A DNA stretch of 64,000 nt, from positions 2,076,090 through 2,140,089 of the forward strand of contig NZ_WSNW01000001.1 of NCBI RefSeq assembly GCF_009767585.1. Reading direction: 5' to 3'. The first letter of the stretch is position 1. Every line of letters starts with the position of its first letter. The position numbers and the translations under genes are program-made. The notes beneath the pieces are model-generated. The model did not search any database, was not told the DNA's origin, and saw nothing but the letters and a program-made list of their open reading frames with translations. Of the stretch, positions 1-8,597 are shown in pieces. The DNA is from Coprobacillus cateniformis. GTDB lineage: Bacteria; Bacillota_I; Bacilli_A; Erysipelotrichales; Coprobacillaceae.

Positions 1-1
1 T

Positions 2-220
2 AAAGAAGTAAGAATAAAAGGATATGCTAAAAGTGATCGTGAAGATACATTACAGCAAGTTGCAGCAGCTGCACCAATCAGAAATCATGATGGTAAAGTC
101 ATTGCAGCAATCAGCTGTGTTGGTTTTTATGAGAGCCAAATTGATTTAGATGATTTAGGGTTAGTAGTTAAGGATGTTGCTGATAAAATTTCAGTAAAAC
201 TTGGTTACACTCTTGGGTAA
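2..220 (+). CDS. IclR-family transcriptional regulator, C-terminal part (5' end outside window)
   Basis: Open from the window edge to TAA at 218-220. About 72 residues remain. The stretch with AAAAPIRNHDGKVIAAISCVG matches the end of the IclR effector-binding domain, which binds small sugar acids or aromatic acids in this family. It lies 15 bases before uxuA on the same strand, so it probably regulates the sugar-acid operon in the manner of KdgR, and may be co-transcribed with it. The DNA-binding half is off the window, so operator and ligand cannot be read. Confidence 0.8.
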   Translation, partial: KEVRIKGYAKSDREDTLQQVAAAAPIRNHDGKVIAAISCVGFYESQIDLDDLGLVVKDVADKISVKLGYTLG

Positions 221-235
221 AAGGGGTATAAAAAT

Positions 236-1270
236 ATGAAAATGACGTTTCGTTGGTATGGCGAAGATGATTCAGTGACTTTAGAGAATATTAAACAGAT
301 TCCTAATGTGACAGGAGTTGTTAGTGCTATTTATGATATACCTGTTGGTGAAGTTTGGCCAATAGAGAGAATACAGGAACTAAAAAAAGTTATTCATAAT
401 GCTGGCTTGGAATTAGAAGTGATTGAAAGCGTACCAGTTCATGAGGATATAAAATTAAAAAGAAATGATTATCAAAGATATATTGATAATTATAAAGAAA
501 CAATTAGAAATTTAGCAAAGTGTGGAATCAAATGTATTTGTTATAATTTTATGCCAGTTTTTGATTGGACAAGATCATCAATAGATCACCAATTAGCTGA
601 TGGTTCATATGCTTTGGTTTATTATAAAGAAGAAGTGGATCAACTTGATCCAACAAAACTAAGTTTACCAGGGTGGGATGCATCTTATTCTGTTGAAGAG
701 GTTAGTGAATTGATAGAGGCCTATAAAATTCAAGGAGAAGAAGGGCTATGGGAAAATTTACAATATTTTATTGAAGAAATTTTGCCAGTTGCAAGTGCTT
801 GTGATGTCAATATGGCCATTCACCCAGATGATCCACCATGGTCAATTTTTGGAATACCAAGAATTATTACAAATGAAAAAAATCTAGATAGATTTCTCAA
901 TTTATATGATGATATTCATCATGGTCTCACATTATGTAGTGGCTCATTAGGGTGTGCTACGTTCAATGATATGCCAAAATTAATTAGGAAATATGGAGCA
1001 ATGAAAAGAATTCACTTTGCACATGTCAGAAATGTGAAATTATTGGCAGATGGTTCTTTTGAAGAAAGCGCTCATTATTCAAGTTGTGGATCACTTGATA
1101 TGGTTGAATTAATGAAAGCATATATAGAAACTGGTTTTGAAGGTTATATAAGACCAGATCATGGACGGATGATTTGGGGAGAAAAAGGAAAACCAGGTTA
1201 TGGTTTATATGATCGTGCACTTGGAGCTATGTACTTAGGTGGGATTATTGATGCTTTGAAAGGAAAATAA
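236..1270 (+). CDS. uxuA: Mannonate dehydratase
   Basis: 344 residues. UxuA dehydrates D-mannonate to 2-keto-3-deoxygluconate (KDG) in the cytoplasm with a divalent metal. The family signature HPDDPPW is at residues 196-202, the Cys-containing CSGS at 234, HFAHVRN at 260-266 and RPDHGR at 306-311; these His, Cys and Asp residues form the metal site in known UxuA structures. The length fits Gram-positive UxuA. A GGGGTA-type RBS precedes the ATG. It heads an operon with KDG kinase and KDPG aldolase, so its product feeds directly into the genes downstream. The partners UxaC and UxuB, which make mannonate from glucuronate, are not in the window; they may lie upstream or be absent. Confidence 0.93.
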   Translation: MKMTFRWYGEDDSVTLENIKQIPNVTGVVSAIYDIPVGEVWPIERIQELKKVIHNAGLELEVIESVPVHEDIKLKRNDYQRYIDNYKETIRNLAKCGIKCICYNFMPVFDWTRSSIDHQLADGSYALVYYKEEVDQLDPTKLSLPGWDASYSVEEVSELIEAYKIQGEEGLWENLQYFIEEILPVASACDVNMAIHPDDPPWSIFGIPRIITNEKNLDRFLNLYDDIHHGLTLCSGSLGCATFNDMPKLIRKYGAMKRIHFAHVRNVKLLADGSFEESAHYSSCGSLDMVELMKAYIETGFEGYIRPDHGRMIWGEKGKPGYGLYDRALGAMYLGGIIDALKGK

Positions 1271-1271
1271 G

Positions 1272-2708
1272 ATGAAAAGAAGAATAAAGTTACCTGATGA
1301 TTTTTTCTTAGGGGCTGCTGCCAGTGCTTGGCAGACTGAAGGTTGGACAGGAAAAAAAGAACATCAAGATTCATATATAGATTTATGGTATAAAGAAAAT
1401 AAAGATGTATGGCACAACGGTTATGGGCCAGCAATTGCTACGGATTATTATCATCGTTATCAGGAAGATATTGGTTATATGAAAGAGATTGGCATGAATT
1501 GTTATCGAACATCACTCAATTGGTCAAGATTTTTAATTGATTATGAGAATGTGATTGTTGATGAAGATTATGCTGCTTATTATGATGCTATGTTAGATGA
1601 ATTGATTGCTCAAGGGATAGAACCAATGGTATGTTTAGAACATTATGAAATACCAGGTGAATTATTCAAAAAGTATGATGGATTTGCCAGCAAACATGTG
1701 GTTGACTTATTTGTAAGATATGCTGAAAAAGCATTTCAAAGATTTGGACATAAAGTGAAGTATTGGTTTGCTTTTAATGAACCTGTGGTTGTTCAAACAA
1801 GAATTCATTTAGATGCTTTACGTTATCCATTTTATCAGGATAGTAAAGCATGGATGCAGTGGAATTATAACAAGGCTCTTGCCACAAATATGATTATGAA
1901 AGTTTATAAGGAAGGTGGTTATCGCATTGATGGTGGCAAGTTTGGGACAATTGTCAATGTAGAAACAGCTTATCCTAGAGGTAATAGTCCTAGAGATTTA
2001 GAGGCGGCTGATAAATACGATTTATTCTATAACCGTGTATTCTTAGATCCTGCCATTTTAGGACATTACGAAGAAGGATTCTTTGATTTACTCAATCAAC
2101 ATGATATTTTAATGGATTATACGACAGAAGAGTTAGAAATTATCCAAAACAATACAGTGGATTGGGTTGGTATTAACTTATATCATCCAAATCGTGTCAA
2201 GGAACGTACAACAGCGATTCATCCCGATGCGCCTTTCCATCCAGATTTCTACTATGAAGATTTTAATATGCCAGGAAAGAAGATGAATCCTCATCGTGGC
2301 TGGGAAATCTATCCAAAAATCATGTATGATATGGCAATGCGTATGAAAAATCATTACAATAACTTTGAATGGTTTATTGCTGAAAGTGGCATGGGTGTGG
2401 AAAATGAAAAGCAGTATAAAGATGAAACAGGTATGATTCAAGATAATTATCGTATTGAATTTATCAAGATGCATTTAGATTGGTTATTAAGAGGTATTCA
2501 AGAAGGTTCAAATTGTAAAGGTTATATGTTATGGGCATTTACAGATAATGTTTCTCCAATGAATGCTTTTAAAAATCGTTATGGATTAGTTGAAATAGAT
2601 TTAGAAGATAACCGTAACAGACATCTTAAAAAATCAGCTTACTTTTATCAAAATATGATTCAAACAAGAGAATTTGAAATAGAGGATGAAGAGAACATTT
2701 ATAAATAA
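1272..2708 (+). CDS. Glycoside hydrolase family 1 (beta-glucosidase / 6-phospho-beta-glucosidase type)
   Basis: 478 residues, one base after uxuA. A GH1 retaining beta-glycosidase with a TIM barrel. The acid/base is Glu170 in WFAFNEP, and the nucleophile is Glu371 in a variant IAESG motif where most GH1 enzymes have ENG. The late substrate-recognition loop (WAFTDNVSPMNAFKNRYG, from about residue 421) keeps the Tyr of the 6-phosphate pocket but differs around the Lys, so phospho- versus free-glycoside use is uncertain. It is clearly divergent from the second GH1 in the same operon, suggesting a different aglycone. Placement between uxuA and an aldonate dehydratase suggests it releases an aldonate or uronate from a beta-glycoside. 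Confidence 0.85.
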   Translation: MKRRIKLPDDFFLGAAASAWQTEGWTGKKEHQDSYIDLWYKENKDVWHNGYGPAIATDYYHRYQEDIGYMKEIGMNCYRTSLNWSRFLIDYENVIVDEDYAAYYDAMLDELIAQGIEPMVCLEHYEIPGELFKKYDGFASKHVVDLFVRYAEKAFQRFGHKVKYWFAFNEPVVVQTRIHLDALRYPFYQDSKAWMQWNYNKALATNMIMKVYKEGGYRIDGGKFGTIVNVETAYPRGNSPRDLEAADKYDLFYNRVFLDPAILGHYEEGFFDLLNQHDILMDYTTEELEIIQNNTVDWVGINLYHPNRVKERTTAIHPDAPFHPDFYYEDFNMPGKKMNPHRGWEIYPKIMYDMAMRMKNHYNNFEWFIAESGMGVENEKQYKDETGMIQDNYRIEFIKMHLDWLLRGIQEGSNCKGYMLWAFTDNVSPMNAFKNRYGLVEIDLEDNRNRHLKKSAYFYQNMIQTREFEIEDEENIYK

Positions 2709-2725
2709 AGAAGGAGGTTAGAGCA

Positions 2726-4441
2726 TTGAAAAGCCAGGAATTAAGAAAGATAGCACCTGAATTAGATCCATTAAGAATTGGAACAGGTTGGAAAGTAGAA
2801 GAATTAGAAAAAATGCAAATTTTTATTGGAAGTACCTATGGGGATTCTCACCCAGGAAGTGTGCATCTTAATGAATTGGTAGGGTATGTTGAAGAAAGTC
2901 TTCAAGCAGTCAATGCCAAAGGTGCAAAATATTATACAACCGATATTTGTGATGGAGAAGCTCAAGGTCATGATGGGATTAATTATTCATTATGTTCAAG
3001 AGAAATGATGACCAATATGATTGAAATTCAGTATTGTGCGACACCATTTGATGGCTGTGTCTTTTTATCAAGTTGTGATAAAGCTGTACCCGCTCATTTA
3101 AAAGCAATTGCGAGATTGAATGCACCAGCTATTATGATTCCTGGTGGTGTCATGAATGCAGGACCAGATTTATTAACATTAGAACAGATTGGTAAATATT
3201 CTGCTCAATATCAGCGTGGTGAGATTACTTTAGATGAGTTTAATTATTATAAACACAATGCTTGCCCAAGTTGTGGAGCCTGCAGTTTTATTGGGACAGC
3301 AACCACAATGCAAATCATGGCTGAAGCACTTGGTTTGGCATTGCCAGGTTCATCTTTACTTCCAGCAACAAGTGAAGCATTAAAAGATGTTGCGAAAAAC
3401 ATCGGTGAGCATATGAAATTCTTGGTTGAAAAAGATATTAAACCTTCTGATATTTTAACAAAAGATGCTTTTGAAAATGCAATTATGGTTCATGCTGCCA
3501 TTGCTGGATCAACAAATGCATTATTGCATTTGCCAGCAATTGCACATGAAGCAGGAATTGAATTAACAGGTGATGATTTTGATCGAATTCATCGTAAAAT
3601 TCCATATATACTTAATTTAAGACCGAGTGGTTTCTATCCTGCTCAATATTATTACTATGCAGGAGGAACACCTGCCATCATGGAAGCAATCAAAGAACAT
3701 TTGCACCTTGATGTGATGACTGTCACTGGAAAAACATTAGGTGAAAACTTAAAAGAGTTAAAATGCAATGGCTATTATGAAAAATGTTATGCTTTCTTAA
3801 AAGATATTCATGTGAAAAGAGAAGATATTATTTATCCTATCACACAACCTTTAAATGAAGAAGGTGCAATTGCCATATTAAAAGGAAACTTAGCTCCTGA
3901 AGGTGCAGTTGTCAAACATTCTGCAGTTCCTAGAGAAATGCATGAAGTCGTTTTATCAGCTCGTGTGTTTGATTGTGAAGAAGATGCTATTGATGCTATT
4001 TTAAAACATTATATTCATCCTGGGGAAGCTGTATTTATTCGTTATGAAGGACCTAAAGGAAGTGGAATGCCTGAAATGTTCTATACAACGGAAGCTATTT
4101 CTAGTGATCCTAAATTATCTGCTTCTATTGCTTTATTAACTGATGGACGTTTTTCAGGAGCAAGTAAAGGACCAGCGATTGGACATATATCACCAGAAGC
4201 TGCCAGTGGTGGCCCAATTGCACTTGTTGAAGATGGTGATTTGATTGAAATTAGCGTGAAAAATCGTTCTTTAAATATTGTTGGTATTCATGGAAAGAGA
4301 ACACCATTGGATTTGATTGATAAAATTTTAAAAGAAAGAAAAACCAAATGGCAACCTAAAACACCTAAATATCAAAAAGGTGTATTGGCACTTTATACAG
4401 AGCATGCAGTTTCACCAATGAAAGGTGGGTATATGAAATAA
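2726..4441 (+). CDS. IlvD/Edd-family sugar-acid dehydratase
   Basis: 571 residues from a TTG start with an excellent RBS (AAGGAGGT, 2711-2718). The IlvD/Edd family uses an Fe-S cluster to dehydrate dihydroxy acids or aldonates. Visible motifs are CDGEAQG (Cys75), SSCDKAVPAH (Cys117) and CPSCGACSFIGTAT (Cys180, 183, 186), then the serine-rich HAAIAGSTNALLH. The first cluster cysteine of classical dihydroxyacid dehydratase (PCNMHL) is replaced by HPGSVHL, as in YjhG/YagF-like aldonate dehydratases, which share the CDG motif. A role in branched-chain amino acid synthesis is unlikely: neighbours are KDPG aldolase and KDG kinase. The best guess is an aldonate (gluconate-type) dehydratase making KDG; the exact substrate is not readable. 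Confidence 0.85.
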   Translation: MKSQELRKIAPELDPLRIGTGWKVEELEKMQIFIGSTYGDSHPGSVHLNELVGYVEESLQAVNAKGAKYYTTDICDGEAQGHDGINYSLCSREMMTNMIEIQYCATPFDGCVFLSSCDKAVPAHLKAIARLNAPAIMIPGGVMNAGPDLLTLEQIGKYSAQYQRGEITLDEFNYYKHNACPSCGACSFIGTATTMQIMAEALGLALPGSSLLPATSEALKDVAKNIGEHMKFLVEKDIKPSDILTKDAFENAIMVHAAIAGSTNALLHLPAIAHEAGIELTGDDFDRIHRKIPYILNLRPSGFYPAQYYYYAGGTPAIMEAIKEHLHLDVMTVTGKTLGENLKELKCNGYYEKCYAFLKDIHVKREDIIYPITQPLNEEGAIAILKGNLAPEGAVVKHSAVPREMHEVVLSARVFDCEEDAIDAILKHYIHPGEAVFIRYEGPKGSGMPEMFYTTEAISSDPKLSASIALLTDGRFSGASKGPAIGHISPEAASGGPIALVEDGDLIEISVKNRSLNIVGIHGKRTPLDLIDKILKERKTKWQPKTPKYQKGVLALYTEHAVSPMKGGYMK

Positions 4442-4734
4442 TGGCAACAAAGAAACAAAAGAAAGGTCAAATGGATGGCTTAACAGAACGTCAAAAACAT
4501 ATCGTTGAATTACGTGAAAAGTTAAATAAACCTGATCCTAATGCTATTCGTGTATTTACACTATATAAAATCATTACCTATATATTTAATATTTTGTTTC
4601 CTCCCTATGCCTTGTATCGTATATGGAACAAAAATTCAGAATTTAATAAAAATGAAAAAGGGATACAAACAGCTGTCTGTATTATTTATATGATTGTCTT
4701 ATTTACATTATTAACAGGAGGAATGTCATCATGA
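4441..4734 (+). CDS. Small two-helix membrane protein in the sugar-acid operon
   Basis: 97 residues. Its ATG shares one base with the stop of the dehydratase, and its own stop overlaps the aldolase start (ATGA), so it is translationally embedded in the operon. A basic N-terminus (MATKKQKKGQ) and a charged stretch precede two hydrophobic segments, roughly residues 43-62 and 78-94. No family recognised. The conserved-looking coupling suggests a role tied to the pathway, perhaps with a transporter encoded outside the window, but that is inference. Confidence 0.7.
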   Translation: MATKKQKKGQMDGLTERQKHIVELREKLNKPDPNAIRVFTLYKIITYIFNILFPPYALYRIWNKNSEFNKNEKGIQTAVCIIYMIVLFTLLTGGMSS

Positions 4735-5372
4735 AAAAATCAGAAACAATTATGGAATTAAAAAAACAAGGTGTTGTTGCTGTGGTTAGAGGTCACAGTT
4801 TATCAGAAGGAATTGAAATTTCTAAAGCTTGTATTAAAGGTGGATTAAAAGCTATTGAAATGGCTTATACAAATACCAGTGCTTCTGAAATTATCAAACA
4901 GCTTTGTGAAATCTATAAAGAAGATCAGGAAGTGTGTATTGGAGCTGGGACTGTTTTAGATGCACCAACAGCCAGAATGGCTATTCTTGCAGGTGCAAAA
5001 TATATCGTTTCTCCTTCGTTTGATAAAGAGACAGCTATTCTTTGTAATCGTTATGGTATTCCGTATATTCCTGGATGTATGACAATTAAAGAAATTGTCA
5101 CAGCAATGGAAGCAGGTAGTGAAATCATTAAATTATTCCCTGGCAGTGCCTTTGGACCTGGATATATAGGGGCTATTCGCTCTCCTTTGCCACAAGTTTC
5201 TTTAATGGTGACTGGTGGTGTCAATTTAGACAATGTTCAGGATTGGTTTAAGGCTGGTGTTGATGCAATTGGTGTTGGTGGCGAATTAAATAAATTGGGG
5301 GCTCAAGGAAAGTTTGATGAAGTCACTGAAATAGCAAGTCAGTATGTTAGTCGTACAAGAGAGGCGAAATAA
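4731..5372 (+). CDS. eda: KDPG aldolase (2-dehydro-3-deoxy-phosphogluconate aldolase)
   Basis: 213 residues, the normal length. It cleaves KDPG to pyruvate and glyceraldehyde-3-phosphate through a Schiff base. The Schiff-base lysine is Lys134 in IIKLFPGS. Glu43 (AIEMAYTN) and the IGAGTVLD motif around Thr74 complete the class I active site, and VTGGVN lies near the phosphate site. It overlaps the small membrane protein by 4 bases and precedes kdgK by 2 bases, so expression is coupled. It completes the lower Entner-Doudoroff route started by the two dehydratases. Confidence 0.94.
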   Translation: MKKSETIMELKKQGVVAVVRGHSLSEGIEISKACIKGGLKAIEMAYTNTSASEIIKQLCEIYKEDQEVCIGAGTVLDAPTARMAILAGAKYIVSPSFDKETAILCNRYGIPYIPGCMTIKEIVTAMEAGSEIIKLFPGSAFGPGYIGAIRSPLPQVSLMVTGGVNLDNVQDWFKAGVDAIGVGGELNKLGAQGKFDEVTEIASQYVSRTREAK

Positions 5373-5374
5373 CC

Positions 5375-6373
5375 ATGAGAGTGTTATGTATGGGAGAAAC
5401 TTTACTGCGATATTCAACACATAAAGGACATCGCTTTAGTGAACTTGATTTCCAAGTTCATATTGGTGGAAGTGAAACAAATATTGCTGTAAGTTTAGCA
5501 CAGTATGGCTTTGATACAACATTATTAACCAAATTACCGAATCATGCATTAGGAGATGCAGTCATTTCATATTTAAAAAAGTATGATGTTGATACAACAC
5601 AGATTTTAAGAAATGATATGAGAATTGGCAGTTACTTTTTAGAAAATGGCAGTGGCAATCGTACAAGTCAGGTCATTTATGATCGTAAGTATAGTGCCAT
5701 GACATCATTTTGTTTGGATGACATTGATATGGAAGACCTTTTTAAGGATATTGATATTTTTGTTGTATCTGGTATAACAGTAGCATTAAATGAGACAGTT
5801 CGTCAGGCTGTGCTGAAAATGCTTGAATATTGCCGAGGAAATAATAAATGTGTCGTTTATGACAGTAATTATCGTGCCAAAATGTGGACAATTGAGGAAG
5901 CTGGACAAGCTTTCAAACAAATCTTACCTTATGTGACTATTTTATCAGCAGGACATTTAGATGCACAAAATTTTCTTGGATTAACAAGTTCTAAAGAGAC
6001 TTTTGAAAAACAATTAGCGGATTATTACCAACAAATAAAAAAGATGTATCCAAATATTCAATATATCACATGTACAAAAAGAGATATCCTTTCAACAAGT
6101 GTGAATGATTTAACAGGTTATTTATATGATAATTGTTTACATATTTCTCAAACTTATCATATTGATGACATTGTTGATCGTGTAGGTGGAGGAGATGCTT
6201 ATCTTTCAGGGGTTCTTTATGGATTATTGAATCAGAAAGATATTGATTATAGTTTGGAATTTGGATGTTGTGCTTCAGTATTAAAACATACAATTCATGG
6301 CGATGCCAATACGTTTCATATTGCTGAAATTGAATCATTTATGGAAGCAGGAACATCAAGAATTAACAGATAA
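5375..6373 (+). CDS. kdgK: 2-keto-3-deoxygluconate kinase (PfkB family)
   Basis: 332 residues. A ribokinase/PfkB-type sugar kinase expected to phosphorylate KDG to KDPG with ATP. The first PfkB signature is HIGGSETNIAVSLAQYG (residues 29-45). The second, DRVGGGDAYLSG, carries the catalytic Asp274 and the anion-hole glycines at 271-273. The sugar specificity is inferred from the operon: it sits immediately after the KDPG aldolase and with two KDG-producing dehydratases. It is followed 12 bases later by a GH1 gene. Confidence 0.9.
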   Translation: MRVLCMGETLLRYSTHKGHRFSELDFQVHIGGSETNIAVSLAQYGFDTTLLTKLPNHALGDAVISYLKKYDVDTTQILRNDMRIGSYFLENGSGNRTSQVIYDRKYSAMTSFCLDDIDMEDLFKDIDIFVVSGITVALNETVRQAVLKMLEYCRGNNKCVVYDSNYRAKMWTIEEAGQAFKQILPYVTILSAGHLDAQNFLGLTSSKETFEKQLADYYQQIKKMYPNIQYITCTKRDILSTSVNDLTGYLYDNCLHISQTYHIDDIVDRVGGGDAYLSGVLYGLLNQKDIDYSLEFGCCASVLKHTIHGDANTFHIAEIESFMEAGTSRINR

Positions 6374-6385
6374 AGGAGAGAAGTT

Positions 6386-7810
6386 ATGGGATTTCCTAAA
6401 GATTTTTTATGGGGTGGAGCGATTGCAGCCAATCAGGCCGAAGGTGCTTATCTTGAAGATGGCAAAGGTTTAACAACTGTTGATATGATTCCTCATGGTG
6501 AAAAGAGAATGTTTGTAAAACTGGGAGATATGTATCCAGTTGAAGAAATACCTGGTGAAAATTATCCGAGTCATGAAGCGATTGACTTCTACCATCATTA
6601 TAAAGAAGATATTGCTTTATTTGCTGAAATGGGATTTAAAACATTCAGAACATCTATTGCATGGGCAAGAATATTTCCAAATGGTGATGAATCAAAGCCT
6701 AATGAAGCAGGAATTGCTTTTTATACTGACATGTTTAAAGAATGTCAAAAGTATGGTATTGAACCGTTAGTTACATTATGTCATTTTGATGTCCCAATGG
6801 GTTTAGTTAGAAAATATGATTCATGGAAAAGTCGTGAAATGATTGACTGTTTTACGAAATATGCGAAAGTCTGTTTCGAAAGATTCGATGGATTAGTCAA
6901 ATATTGGTTAACATTTAATGAAATTAATATTTTATTACATTCACCTTTTTCAGGGGCGGGAATTAGTTTTCAGCCAGGTGAAAATCGTGAACAAGTCAAA
7001 TATCAAGCTGCTCACCATGAATTAGTAGCAAGTGCTTTGGCTACAAAAATAGCACATGAAATCAATCCAAATAATAAAGTGGGATGTATGTTAGCAGGTG
7101 GACAATTCTATCCATATAGTTGTGATCCTAATGATGTTTGGTTAGCAATGAATAAGGATAGAGAAAACCTAATGTTTATAGATGTTCAAGCAAGAGGATA
7201 TTATCCAAGTTATTCACAAAGAGTATTCAAGGAAAAAGATATTCATTTGGATATTCATGATGGTGATTTAGAAATTTTAAAACAATATCCTGTAGATTTT
7301 ATTTCATTTAGTTATTATCAGTCACGTTGTGCCAGTGCAAATCCAAAAATGGGAATGACAGATGGGAATGTTGTCAAGTCTGTTAAAAATCCTTACTTAC
7401 AAACATCTGATTGGGGATGGCAAATTGATCCTTTAGGACTAAGAATTACTTTAAATGCTTTATATGATCGTTATCAAAAACCATTGTTTATTGTTGAAAA
7501 TGGATTGGGTGCTAAAGATGAAATTGCAGAGGATGGTTCAATCAATGATGATTATCGTATTGATTATTTAAGAGAACATATCAAAGCAATGAAAGATGCG
7601 ATTGAAGATGGTGTCGATTTGATGGGTTATACAACCTGGGGATGTATTGATTTGGTGGCAGCGAGTACAGGTGAAATGAGTAAGCGCTATGGTTTTATTT
7701 TTGTTGATAAAGATGATCAAGGACAAGGAACATTGGAAAGAAGAAAGAAAAAATCTTTTGACTGGTATAAAAAAGTTATTGAAAGCAATGGAGAAAAACT
7801 CTCATTTTAA
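6386..7810 (+). CDS. 6-phospho-beta-glucosidase (GH1)
   Basis: 474 residues, RBS AAAGGAGAG. The acid/base is Glu179 in WLTFNEIN (the NEI form is usual in 6-phospho-beta-glucosidases such as BglA) and the nucleophile is Glu371 in FIVENG. The loop AASTGEMSKRYGF (from about residue 425) is the type that holds the 6-phosphate, with Lys and Tyr retained. It acts in the cytoplasm on glycosides imported and phosphorylated by a PTS. Last gene of the sugar-acid operon. The pair of GH1 enzymes in one operon suggests a substrate in which a beta-glucosyl unit is joined to an aldonic acid. No clear terminator follows; the next 178 bases are AT-rich. Confidence 0.88.
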   Translation: MGFPKDFLWGGAIAANQAEGAYLEDGKGLTTVDMIPHGEKRMFVKLGDMYPVEEIPGENYPSHEAIDFYHHYKEDIALFAEMGFKTFRTSIAWARIFPNGDESKPNEAGIAFYTDMFKECQKYGIEPLVTLCHFDVPMGLVRKYDSWKSREMIDCFTKYAKVCFERFDGLVKYWLTFNEINILLHSPFSGAGISFQPGENREQVKYQAAHHELVASALATKIAHEINPNNKVGCMLAGGQFYPYSCDPNDVWLAMNKDRENLMFIDVQARGYYPSYSQRVFKEKDIHLDIHDGDLEILKQYPVDFISFSYYQSRCASANPKMGMTDGNVVKSVKNPYLQTSDWGWQIDPLGLRITLNALYDRYQKPLFIVENGLGAKDEIAEDGSINDDYRIDYLREHIKAMKDAIEDGVDLMGYTTWGCIDLVAASTGEMSKRYGFIFVDKDDQGQGTLERRKKKSFDWYKKVIESNGEKLSF

Positions 7811-7988
7811 AAGAAGAATAATAATATTTTGAAGATGAAATAATTATAAGTAGATATCTAATAATTGTTTTATCTTTTTTGTATTGTTAAAAAATCTTTG
7901 TTTTTAAAAGAAGAAAGTATGTTAAGTTTATTTCTTGGCATTTCTTTTTTTTATAGATTTTAGTATAATTAAAAAAGAGGTGAGGATC

Positions 7989-8597
7989 ATGGATGATTTC
8001 TATCGTAAAGAGAATATAGAAGTATTTAAGAAATGGGTATATTTTCAAGTCCTTAATGATCCTCGTTTAACACTTGAAGAATACGATGAAAGAACATATA
8101 AAATCTTTTATCAGCAAAAGGTAGCAAGGCTTGTGATATGGCCAATTGGTATTGTTGAAGAAGCTATCAAGGAAGATGAGAAATTATTGTTTTATTTACA
8201 TTATCAATTTTCTAATTTTCATTTTGCTAAAGACTTATTTTATAGAATGATTGATAAACTTACTGAAGATAATCAAGTTAAGGAAAAGAAGATATTACTT
8301 TGTTGTACAGGGGGAATGACAACAGGATTTTTTGCTGAGAAAATGAATACATTTTGTGAATTGAATAAATTGCCTTATATTATTAAAGCATCACCAGCAT
8401 ATCATTTAGATGATGTTTATCATGACTATGATATCATTTTAGTTGCTCCACAACTACGTTATAAAGTGATTCAATTGGCACAACAATACAAGCCTATTAT
8501 TGTGAAAAGTATTAATCCAATCACTTTTGCAACTTATGATTGTCAGGCATTGTTAGACCAAATAGAAGAGTGTTATCAAAGTGAGGTGAAAGTATGA
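7989..8597 (+). CDS. Orphan two-domain protein with PTS lactose/cellobiose IIB-like C-terminus
   Basis: 202 residues. The ATG at 7989 is chosen because it has an RBS (GAGGTGAGG) and a -10-like TATAAT (7964-7969) lies inside the longer frame. Residues 1-95 form an unrecognised domain with the core ARLVIWPIGIVEE and LFYLHYQF. Residues 100-200 look like a Lac/Cel IIB domain: a phospho-acceptor-type Cys106 in CCTGGMTTG, then DYDIILVAPQLRYK. Unlike real IIB it has no IIA or IIC beside it. A paralogue with the same architecture is at 34373-35017. It overlaps the acetyltransferase gene by 4 bases. Likely a sensor or adaptor reading PTS phosphorylation; this is inference. Confidence 0.72.
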   Translation: MDDFYRKENIEVFKKWVYFQVLNDPRLTLEEYDERTYKIFYQQKVARLVIWPIGIVEEAIKEDEKLLFYLHYQFSNFHFAKDLFYRMIDKLTEDNQVKEKKILLCCTGGMTTGFFAEKMNTFCELNKLPYIIKASPAYHLDDVYHDYDIILVAPQLRYKVIQLAQQYKPIIVKSINPITFATYDCQALLDQIEECYQSEVKV

